The position numbers and the translations under genes are program-made. A stretch of 64,000 bases of DNA from Sulfurospirillum sp. (GTDB lineage: Bacteria; Campylobacterota; Campylobacteria; Campylobacterales; Sulfurospirillaceae): positions 1 to 64,000 of the forward strand of contig JADGDR010000005.1 in NCBI GenBank assembly GCA_016744795.1. Reading direction: 5' to 3'. How positions within the stretch are numbered: position 1 is the stretch's first letter; each line of letters starts with the position of its first letter. Below are positions 55,436-63,086 of this stretch, one piece after another. The notes below the pieces were generated by a model. That model searched no databases, had not been told where the DNA came from, and was given only the letters and a program-made list of their open reading frames with translations.

Positions 55436-56614
55436 GTGATAATAAATAACGTTGTTTTATTGGGTATTATAGTTGGTTTGGTTCTTACATGTACACTCGT
55501 GGTTATTTGGCAGATAAAGTCCTTGTTTGCTACTCAAAAAGAGTTTTTGTATGAAAAAATAGGTCAGATAGATAGGCGTGTTTTAGAAAACTCACAAAGC
55601 ACTACATTTCAGATAGAAAAAAATGCAGAGCTTTTTATTAAAATAAGTAATTCACAACAACTCATGAGAAATGAGATGCAAAAAAGTTTGTATGAAATGA
55701 GCAGAGAGATAAAAGCTCAAAGTAGTAAAGATATGGAAAAACTCTCAATAAAAGTTGAGGAAAATCTACAAAATATTAATGAAAAGGTAGAAAAAAGATT
55801 AGAAAAAGGCTTTGAAAATATAGATAAAACATTTAAAGATATCATAGTTGGTATTGCTAGAATAGGGGAGGCTCAAAAGAAGATTGAAACTCTTAGTGGA
55901 GATGTAAATTCACTTCAAAATGTACTTACTGACAAAAAATCTCGTGGTATTTTTGGCGAAGTTCAACTCAACTCTATATTAAAGTCTATTTTCGGTGAAA
56001 AAAAAGATATGTACGATTTGCAATATAAGTTTGCAAGTGGAGTCATTGTTGATGCAGTTGTAAAAGCACCAGAACCTTTAGGTCTTATATGCATAGATTC
56101 TAAGTTTCCTATGGAAAATTATACTCGCATGATAGAAGATGATAAATTCAAAAACGATTTTAGGCAAAATATCAAAAAGCATGTAAATGATATAGCTTTA
56201 AAGTATATTATAAAAGGAACTACAGCCGATATGGCAATACTCTTTTTACCAGCTGAAGCAATTTTTGCAGAGATTAATGCTTATCATGAAGAGTTGATTG
56301 AGTATGCAAGAAAAAGAGGGGTTTGGATAGCTTCTCCAACTACTATCATGGCTCTTTTAACAACTATAACTGCCATAGTAAGAGACATAAAAACCCAAGA
56401 ACAAGCGAAGAAAATTCAAGAAGAACTTCTGAAACTCTCAAGCAATTTTAAGCTCTATAAAAAAAGATGGGATAGTCTCTCGAAACACATTGATACAGTA
56501 AGCAAAGACGTAAAAGAGATTACAACTTCTACTAACAAAATTTCAAGTGAATTTGAACGCATTGAAAAAGTTGAGTTTGAAGATAATCCAAAACTAGTCA
56601 CTAAAGTCGAATAG
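55436..56614 (+). CDS. rmuC: DNA recombination protein RmuC
   Basis: 392 residues: an N-terminal membrane helix (about 5-24), a long coiled coil (about 35-165) and a nuclease-like RmuC domain (about 170-335) with SRGIFGEVQLNSIL, GVIVDAVVKAP, CIDSKFPMENY and LPAEAIFAEI. The DAV...IDSKFP pair is the PD-(D/E)XK-like core. The family limits recombination between inverted repeats in E. coli. The start is GTG 55436 with AAGGA upstream. The last 21 bp overlap the convergent hydrolase gene. Confidence 0.95.
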   Translation: MIINNVVLLGIIVGLVLTCTLVVIWQIKSLFATQKEFLYEKIGQIDRRVLENSQSTTFQIEKNAELFIKISNSQQLMRNEMQKSLYEMSREIKAQSSKDMEKLSIKVEENLQNINEKVEKRLEKGFENIDKTFKDIIVGIARIGEAQKKIETLSGDVNSLQNVLTDKKSRGIFGEVQLNSILKSIFGEKKDMYDLQYKFASGVIVDAVVKAPEPLGLICIDSKFPMENYTRMIEDDKFKNDFRQNIKKHVNDIALKYIIKGTTADMAILFLPAEAIFAEINAYHEELIEYARKRGVWIASPTTIMALLTTITAIVRDIKTQEQAKKIQEELLKLSSNFKLYKKRWDSLSKHIDTVSKDVKEITTSTNKISSEFERIEKVEFEDNPKLVTKVE

Positions 56615-58546
56615 TTCAGGTCTGTATTCAAAATGCATGGTATCGTAGTGGTACCATCGTCCACCCCAAATGAAACCATGTTTTTCAAAAATATCTACTA
56701 TCTCTTTTGGAATTTTATTTTTAAATATCAAATCTTTATTCCATTTCCAATAATTTGAGTTTTTTACATTGATGTCTATGCTTATGCCAAAACTATGAGC
56801 ACTTAATCTTTTAGTGTCAGCTATGTATCTGTAGTTAAAAGTTCCTGCTATATTTTGCAGATATTTGTTATATTTTTTAGGTAATTGTTTTAGCTCTACA
56901 ATAACTTTTAAGAGCTGTTGTGAAGCATTTTGACGTTTATTAAAGTAAATTAAACTGCCATCAGTCCACTTTACTTTGACTAAGTTTTCTTTTATCTCTT
57001 TTTTATCTTTTCCATATAGTTTTTTTAATAATTTTTCATTTCTAAATCTACCAGCATCAAAGTTTACCTTAGGTGAGGTTATATTTTTAAAAGCTGGGTA
57101 TTTTAATGAAAGAGTATCTTTAATGCTTGGATTATCTAGCATGTTTTTAAAGCTTTTGTTAGTATAGTCATTATATTTTAGTGTAGTGTTATCATCAAAG
57201 TATACAAGATTGTTTTGTACTTTGATTATGCTTGGATATGCTTTTGTAAGAGTGTTATAAACAAAGGCCGGTACATCTGGTTTGACTATTAAACCTTTTG
57301 CTTTGGAAATAAGAAGTGCCCCTTTTTTTACATTTTTTTGGTTTGCTCCAAGATACAAATCTGAAATGATAGCTTTACCTATTAAGGCTCTTCCATTTTT
57401 TCCATCTTGATAAGTTCTTACTCCCCAGACGTTGTGCATAACCATTGCTTTTCCTTCATATTCTCCAGCATAAAGCATAATGTGACCATGAAGATATATT
57501 AGACTTAAAAATGCAATACCTTTTTGTAGTATCATTTTCTCTTTTTCCTTATTGTTTAATCCCTCAAAGGAGATATACTCTCCACTCTTTTTCTGTCCAT
57601 AAGAGTTTCTAGGAAGCCAAATTCCAAATGGAGTAAAAAAATCTTTTGTAAATGCAGAACAGTCTCTGTTTTCCAAGTATCCACCCCAGCCATACTTCTC
57701 GCCAAGAAGTTCTTTACTTACATGTAAAACATTTTTTTCATTGTACATTAATGGCATTAGACTCGCTGTTTGTTTTGGAATTCTTACAAGTATTTTTTGA
57801 GCAAATCTAGTGTACACATAGGAGTAAAAAAAACTACTATCTTCTTTAACATATGGAAAAATTGAACCTAGCTTTACATTTAAAAGGTATTGTTGATTGT
57901 TTGTGTAGATTGGGAGATTGTCTTTTGTGATGACTATTTTTTTACTATTTTTAAACTCTGAACGCTGTTTTGCATCAAGTTGTGCTAAATACTTTACTTC
58001 TATCCATCCACTTGAAAATGGATTTTGAACAAATGCCCAAGACCCATCACTAGTATAATGCGATATAAGAACAGGAGTATTTACATGTATACGTGAATTT
58101 TGTAGATAATCAAAAGGAAATCCTTCCCCTGCTAATGATGGATTTTTATAAAAAGGTTTATTTGTTGGTAGATTTCTTATTTGCGCATTTGTTGTTGTAA
58201 TGGCGTAGTGTAATTTTGAATTATATTTTGAAAAATTAGTAGTTTCAATAATTCTTTTTGTCACTTTAGTATTCCACAGTTGAGTGTTTTCAGCATAATA
58301 TGTATTGGTTCTTTTAAAAACCAAGTTTGCCCATAAAGCTTTTTCTTTTTTTAGCTTAACTTTTTCAATACTCCATGGCATAAAATAGCGTGATAAAAAG
58401 TTTTTACTCTTTACATGTAAAGGTTTTATTGAGTTAACATAGAGTATTGTATTTTGCTCATAGGTTAGCAATTTAGGTGCTTTTGAGCTACAACCAAAGA
58501 GAAAAAAGAGTATTAGTAGACTTGTTAGTGTATGTAAGGTTTTCAT
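56594..58546 (-). CDS. Lipoprotein fusing SH3-NlpC/P60 endopeptidase and M15 carboxypeptidase
   Basis: 650 residues. Lipobox FFLFGC (Cys19). Residues about 110-270 contain SH3-like repeats (NTPVLISHYTSDGSWAFVQ); about 275-400 the NlpC/P60 domain with YGWGGYLENRDCSAF (Cys), LHGHIMLYAG (His) and MVMHNVWG; and about 540-650 an M15/VanY-type zinc peptidase with LSAHSFGISIDIN and TMHFEYRPEL (His/Asp/His ligands). The N-terminal part cleaves peptide cross-links and the C-terminal part trims peptides; the two are usually separate genes. It is predicted to remodel peptidoglycan in the periplasm. Confidence 0.9.
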   Translation of the reverse strand: MKTLHTLTSLLILFFLFGCSSKAPKLLTYEQNTILYVNSIKPLHVKSKNFLSRYFMPWSIEKVKLKKEKALWANLVFKRTNTYYAENTQLWNTKVTKRIIETTNFSKYNSKLHYAITTTNAQIRNLPTNKPFYKNPSLAGEGFPFDYLQNSRIHVNTPVLISHYTSDGSWAFVQNPFSSGWIEVKYLAQLDAKQRSEFKNSKKIVITKDNLPIYTNNQQYLLNVKLGSIFPYVKEDSSFFYSYVYTRFAQKILVRIPKQTASLMPLMYNEKNVLHVSKELLGEKYGWGGYLENRDCSAFTKDFFTPFGIWLPRNSYGQKKSGEYISFEGLNNKEKEKMILQKGIAFLSLIYLHGHIMLYAGEYEGKAMVMHNVWGVRTYQDGKNGRALIGKAIISDLYLGANQKNVKKGALLISKAKGLIVKPDVPAFVYNTLTKAYPSIIKVQNNLVYFDDNTTLKYNDYTNKSFKNMLDNPSIKDTLSLKYPAFKNITSPKVNFDAGRFRNEKLLKKLYGKDKKEIKENLVKVKWTDGSLIYFNKRQNASQQLLKVIVELKQLPKKYNKYLQNIAGTFNYRYIADTKRLSAHSFGISIDINVKNSNYWKWNKDLIFKNKIPKEIVDIFEKHGFIWGGRWYHYDTMHFEYRPELFDFSD

Positions 58547-58612
58547 ATATGAATCATAGCAGAAAATTTTAAATTTTAGTTTTAAATAGGAACAAAATTT
58601 GCTTTATATAAA

Positions 58613-60151
58613 ATGCTGTTGTTACATTTTAAAATTGAGGTTGATTTAAGACTAATGAGTATGTATTTAATAGACTATAAACTTTTATATAAGTTTCAAA
58701 AAGAATCTTTTATAGATATATATAGCGAAGATAATTTTACAAAAAAAATTAAAAAAATATGTAAGTTGCTGGAACTATATATTCCTCTAAGTGAGTTTAA
58801 ATTTATGCACAATAAATTGGACTTTAACGAAGATATTCTAACAAACCCATATAATAGTGCTCTAGTAAATTATTCAAATAATTTAATTAGTATGATATTG
58901 AAAGATAAAGAAAAAGTAGATAAACTTGATTTTATATCCTTTCATGACACACTTACTGGTTTGAAAAATAAAGATTCTTTAAATAAAGTATTAAATACAA
59001 ATTCCCAAGAGTATTGTCTCCTTCTTTTAGCTGTAGACAATTTTAGTTATGTTAATACAGAATATAATTGTGATTTTGGTGATAAAATTTTAATTGAGAT
59101 TAGTACTATGCTTCAAAGCATCTGTAAAGATAGACCTCTTTATAGGATAAATACAGTTGAATTTGCAATTTTGTGTAAAGATAGCATTAATATAACTAAG
59201 TTTATTAAAAAAATTCAAAAACATTTTTATAAGCACAATATAGTAGTTGATAATCTTATTTTTCATCTCTCTTTTACTTATGGTGGTGCTATAGGAAGAG
59301 ATATGTTATATAAAAAAGCTTCTATTGCTTTAAAAGAAGCAAAAGTATTAGGTCATAATAGATATAAGGTATATGAAGAAGCTAAAAGTATTGAAAAAAA
59401 TCATCAAATAACAGATTTTGTTTATTGGAACCATATACTTCATGATGCCCTAAAAAACTCCACTTTAGTACCATTTTTCCAAGGTGTTTATAATGAAAAA
59501 TTATCTAAAATTAGTACCTATGAGGTACTCGCAAGAATAAAGCATAAAGGTGGATATTATCTTCCTAAAGAGTTTTTAAAAGTAGCGAAACTTTCTGGAC
59601 TGTTACCAAAAATAACAAGAGTTATGATAGATAAAAGTTTTTCATCTATGACAGAGTACTGTTTTTGTTTTTCAATTAATATTACAGAAGAAGATTTGGA
59701 TGAGAATTTTTTACTGAAATATTTAGAAAAAAAATCAAAACTATATAAAATAAGAAAAGAGAGAGTTACCTTAGAAATATTAGAGAACATAAGTGCATGC
59801 TCTGGGAAAAATCATTTAAGACAACTAGCGGAACTTAAAAAAGCTGGTTATAAAATAGCTATTGATGATTTTGGTACGCAGTATTCTAATTTTGAGAGAT
59901 TACTTGATTTGGATATTGATTATTTGAAGTTTGATGCAAAATATATCAAAAATATAGACACAGATAAAAAAAGTGAAGATATAGTTAAGGCAATAGCAAT
60001 GTTTGCTAAGAAAAACAATATAGCTTGTATTGCAGAGTTCGTTCACAATAAAGAAGTAGCTAAAAAAGTTAAATCGCTAGGTATTGAATATTCTCAAGGT
60101 TATTACTATAGTAAACCAAATATAAAAATAGTTGCTAAAATTTTATGTTAA
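58613..60151 (+). CDS. Cytoplasmic GGDEF-EAL protein with dead GGDEF
   Basis: 512 residues (perhaps 498 if the ATG at 58655 is used; neither start has a clear ribosome site). No membrane helix. An N-terminal helical region (about 20-110), a GGDEF-like domain whose active site is NTVEF (inactive) and an EAL domain (about 275-505) with YEVLARI, FSINIT, LEILE, IDDFGTQ, LKFDAKYI and IAEFV. All catalytic acidic residues are present, although EAL reads EVL and the DFGTG loop has Gln for Gly. A phosphodiesterase is predicted. It is a paralogue of the protein encoded at 39543-40832 in general design. Confidence 0.88.
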   Translation: MLLLHFKIEVDLRLMSMYLIDYKLLYKFQKESFIDIYSEDNFTKKIKKICKLLELYIPLSEFKFMHNKLDFNEDILTNPYNSALVNYSNNLISMILKDKEKVDKLDFISFHDTLTGLKNKDSLNKVLNTNSQEYCLLLLAVDNFSYVNTEYNCDFGDKILIEISTMLQSICKDRPLYRINTVEFAILCKDSINITKFIKKIQKHFYKHNIVVDNLIFHLSFTYGGAIGRDMLYKKASIALKEAKVLGHNRYKVYEEAKSIEKNHQITDFVYWNHILHDALKNSTLVPFFQGVYNEKLSKISTYEVLARIKHKGGYYLPKEFLKVAKLSGLLPKITRVMIDKSFSSMTEYCFCFSINITEEDLDENFLLKYLEKKSKLYKIRKERVTLEILENISACSGKNHLRQLAELKKAGYKIAIDDFGTQYSNFERLLDLDIDYLKFDAKYIKNIDTDKKSEDIVKAIAMFAKKNNIACIAEFVHNKEVAKKVKSLGIEYSQGYYYSKPNIKIVAKILC

Positions 60152-60182
60152 AATAGGAGCATATATTTAAATAGGAATCTTT

Positions 60183-61499
60183 TTGGAATTATTAGACAAA
60201 GTTAAAAAATTATTAGAAGAGAAAAATATACTACTTACTGGTGGTGGTGGAGTTGGCAAAAGTTACTTGACCGTAGAGCTAATAAGCTCACTCAGAGGTG
60301 AAACAAAACAAGTAGTAGTCTTAGGTAGTACTGGTGTGAGTGCAGTTAATGTAAATGGTCATACAATACATAGCTTTTTTTGTTTTGGTATTTCAAGTAA
60401 TCTTGAAGAGATGAAAAAAAATGACAAGTACACAAAAAATAGAGTTAAAGAGTTAAATAAGATACTTTATACAGCTGATTTAATCGTAATTGATGAGATT
60501 AGCATGGTTAGTAGTGATTTGATGGATATGATACTTTATAGGCTTAAAAGTGGTAGTTTTGATGGACGATTACTTTTTGTTGGTGATTTTTTTCAACTTC
60601 CTCCGGTGAAGTCAAGATCTGCTTCTAATTCTTTATTTGGAAATCAAGAATTTGCCTTTGAGAGTTCTGCTTGGGAATATTTTGATCCTTATGTGGTCGA
60701 GTTGACTCGTACAAAAAGAACTCAAGACGAGGAGTTCTTTCATATATTAAACCGTATTAGAAGAGGGGAACTTGACAATGAAGTTGGTCACTATCTTGAA
60801 GGTCTTAGAGAACATTTACATGTAAGGGATGAAAATCCAACTATACTTTATGGTAGAAACAAAGAAGCAGATATTGTAAATTTACAAAGGCTTGAAGAGT
60901 TAAAGAGTGAACCAGTTTTATTAAAAGCAAAAGAGAAAGTGCATTTTCAATCTTTACATGTAAAGCGTATAGAAACTTGGAAAAAGAATCTTCCTGTTCC
61001 AAGTGAACTTACATTAAAAGTTGGGGCTAGTGTACTTTTTTGTACAAATAAATGGGGCTTATATTATAATGGTGAAAGAGGAGAGGTCATTAAACTCGAT
61101 GAAGAAGAAGTTGTAGTTGAAAAGGCCAATGGGAAAGTAGTGAAAGCAAAAAGAGCAGAGTACACTTTGAGTGAGAGTATAACTCTTAATGATAAGATAG
61201 AAGAGAAGCCTTTAGTAACATTAGAACAGTTTCCCCTTAAACTTGCTTATGCTATAACCATTCATAAGTCACAAGGAATGAGTATTGATTCTCTTGTTTG
61301 TAACATAGATAACATATTTGAAAAGAGCCAGTTTTACGTGGCTATAAGCCGAGCAAAGAATCCAAAACAGTTACTTTTAGATTATAGTTATAATAATTTT
61401 CCAAATCATTTGAGAAAGTGTATACAGGTTTCACCAAAGGTGAGAGAATTTTATGATACAACAAAAGTAGATAGGATTGAAGAAGATACTCTTTTTTGA
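60183..61499 (+). CDS. Pif1/RecD2-like superfamily 1 helicase
   Basis: 438 residues. Walker A LLTGGGGVGKSYL, motif II VIDEISMVS, motif III VGDFFQLPPV and a C-terminal YAITIHKSQGMSIDSL plus FYVAISRAKNPKQL are those of Pif1-like 5'-3' helicases. It is probably involved in DNA repair or in removing structured DNA. The start is TTG 60183 with AGGA 6 bp upstream. It contains two TACATGTA copies 130 bp apart and a third lies just after its stop. Confidence 0.92.
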   Translation: MELLDKVKKLLEEKNILLTGGGGVGKSYLTVELISSLRGETKQVVVLGSTGVSAVNVNGHTIHSFFCFGISSNLEEMKKNDKYTKNRVKELNKILYTADLIVIDEISMVSSDLMDMILYRLKSGSFDGRLLFVGDFFQLPPVKSRSASNSLFGNQEFAFESSAWEYFDPYVVELTRTKRTQDEEFFHILNRIRRGELDNEVGHYLEGLREHLHVRDENPTILYGRNKEADIVNLQRLEELKSEPVLLKAKEKVHFQSLHVKRIETWKKNLPVPSELTLKVGASVLFCTNKWGLYYNGERGEVIKLDEEEVVVEKANGKVVKAKRAEYTLSESITLNDKIEEKPLVTLEQFPLKLAYAITIHKSQGMSIDSLVCNIDNIFEKSQFYVAISRAKNPKQLLLDYSYNNFPNHLRKCIQVSPKVREFYDTTKVDRIEEDTLF

Positions 61500-61534
61500 C
61501 GATATACATGTAAACTATATGTTAGGGGAAAGTC

Positions 61535-62041
61535 ATGAATATTAATAATTCGTTTGCACCAATTAAATACGAAGACGTAACAAAAATTGTTGAAAAAAAG
61601 ATTGAGGATTCTACAGGTTTAAGTGCTGAAGATATTTCAAATATGTATTTGATGGAATATCAAATGCAAATGATGAGTCAATCAAAAATTGAGACAAATA
61701 AACAAGCAGATATGCTTAGTTTAGCAGATATTGGCTATCAGGGAAAGCCAATAGGTGAATTAACTCAAACTCAAGCAAAAGAGCTTGTAAGCGAAGATGG
61801 TTTCTTTGGGGTTACTCAAACGAGTGAACGCATAGGAAACTTTGTGCTTATGGGTGCTGGAGATGATGTAGATAAGTTAAAAGCTGGACGTGAAGGTATT
61901 TTAAGAGGTTTTAAAGAAGCTGAAGATATGTGGGGTGGAAAACTTCCTGATATAAGCTATGAAACCATAAATAAAGCAGTTGAGAAGATAGATGCAAGAC
62001 TTAGTGAACTTGGGGCTAACATACTTGATGCGAATGCATAA
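61535..62041 (+). CDS. Hypothetical cytoplasmic protein
   Basis: 168 residues, acidic, no signal peptide or membrane segment. N-terminal helix rich in Met (LMEYQMQMMSQ); conserved-looking C-terminal part LKAGREGILRGFKEAEDMWG followed by LPDISYETINKAVEKIDARL. I recall this C-terminal block in proteins annotated 'hydrogenase-4 component G', but that name has no evident basis here: no hydrogenase genes are nearby. Good ribosome site (TTAGGGG) before the ATG. It is followed 20 bp later by a FliL-like gene. Confidence 0.7.
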   Translation: MNINNSFAPIKYEDVTKIVEKKIEDSTGLSAEDISNMYLMEYQMQMMSQSKIETNKQADMLSLADIGYQGKPIGELTQTQAKELVSEDGFFGVTQTSERIGNFVLMGAGDDVDKLKAGREGILRGFKEAEDMWGGKLPDISYETINKAVEKIDARLSELGANILDANA

Positions 62042-62061
62042 TTTTAGATAAAAAGGTATAA

Positions 62062-62457
62062 ATGAAAAAGATATTATTAATATTGTTGTTGGGTGTTTTG
62101 TTTGTTCAAGCTGATGAGACTTTACATGTAAATGAATTTGAAGTGAGCCTTTTTAGTAAACTTTCAAAAAAACCTGTTCAAGTTGAGACTTCTCTTGTTT
62201 TTGAAGGACGTGACGTGGACGTTTATGATTTTAAAATTATAGATGCACTAAATGTTGTTATGGGGAGTTTTTATGCTGAAAATTTACTGACTTCAAAAGG
62301 CAAAGAGGGTTTAAAAGACTCTATTATTAAGTATACTAGTGATAAATATGGCATAGATATAGATCATATTTATATACAAAAACTAAATATCAAGAAAGAA
62401 GCATCTACTTATGAGCTCATTGAAGCCATGAAAAAAGAAGGCTGTTGTAGTAAATAG
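62062..62457 (+). CDS. FliL-like exported protein
   Basis: 131 residues with a signal peptide (residues 1-17, ending VQAD). The mature domain has the FliL order of elements: VQVETSLVFEG, FKIIDALNVVMGSFYAENLLTSKG, then DSIIKYTSDKYGIDIDHIYIQKLNI. FliL stabilises flagellar stator units; this copy is secreted rather than membrane-anchored and is not in a flagellar cluster, so the call is tentative. It ends in CC near the C-terminus (KEGCCSK). It probably shares an operon with the preceding gene. Confidence 0.6.
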   Translation: MKKILLILLLGVLFVQADETLHVNEFEVSLFSKLSKKPVQVETSLVFEGRDVDVYDFKIIDALNVVMGSFYAENLLTSKGKEGLKDSIIKYTSDKYGIDIDHIYIQKLNIKKEASTYELIEAMKKEGCCSK

Positions 62458-62470
62458 AAGCAATATAGTC

Positions 62471-62986
62471 CTATTGAGTGATGATATCAAAGTCATTTGG
62501 AATTACTGCTTTAAACAAAGAATCATCTAAAAATGTATTTATTGTTTGATTAAAAAGCTCTATTGTTACTTTATTTTCTAATTTGTCATTATATGAGATG
62601 CGTTGAATTTTTCCATTTTTTACATGTATAATATATTTTGTATCATCATAGGTGGTTTTATAAGTATTATTATCTACATTTTTTGCACTTTTTAAAATTT
62701 CGGTTATATTTGGTGTGTTTTGTAGATTTGTGATTATAGCTTGTTCCAATTCTGGTTCAACTATAATTACTTGATTTTGAGAAAAATATATCTTTTTATG
62801 TATAGGATTTTTATATACCCAAAGAGCTTTTGCTTTTGAAGTTGCATAAAAATTTCCTTTATAAATTATTTTTGAATTTTCTTCATTTGTTATAGTCTGT
62901 TTAAACTCACTACTCATGGTGTTAAAATCAAATATTCCTGCCATTAAAATACTACATGTAAGTAAAAAAGTGCTAAAAAGTTTCAT
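62471..62986 (-). CDS. lolA: Outer-membrane lipoprotein carrier LolA
   Basis: 171 residues with a signal peptide (about 1-18). LolA features: FDFNTMSSEFKQTITN, KGNFYATSKAKALWVYKNPIHKKIYF, and a beta-rich remainder. It shuttles lipoproteins across the periplasm. I place the start at ATG 62986 (AGGATGG upstream) instead of 63025, giving a proper signal peptide. Divergent from secA, the arrangement seen in other Campylobacterota. Confidence 0.9.
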   Translation of the reverse strand: MKLFSTFLLTCSILMAGIFDFNTMSSEFKQTITNEENSKIIYKGNFYATSKAKALWVYKNPIHKKIYFSQNQVIIVEPELEQAIITNLQNTPNITEILKSAKNVDNNTYKTTYDDTKYIIHVKNGKIQRISYNDKLENKVTIELFNQTINTFLDDSLFKAVIPNDFDIITQ

Positions 62987-63086
62987 AATCCATCCTAAAA
63001 TATTTTTATACTGTAGTTTTATCAAAAAAATAGTAAAAGTATGGTAAAATTAATGTTTTCAAATAGAATGACAAAGGTAAATATAC

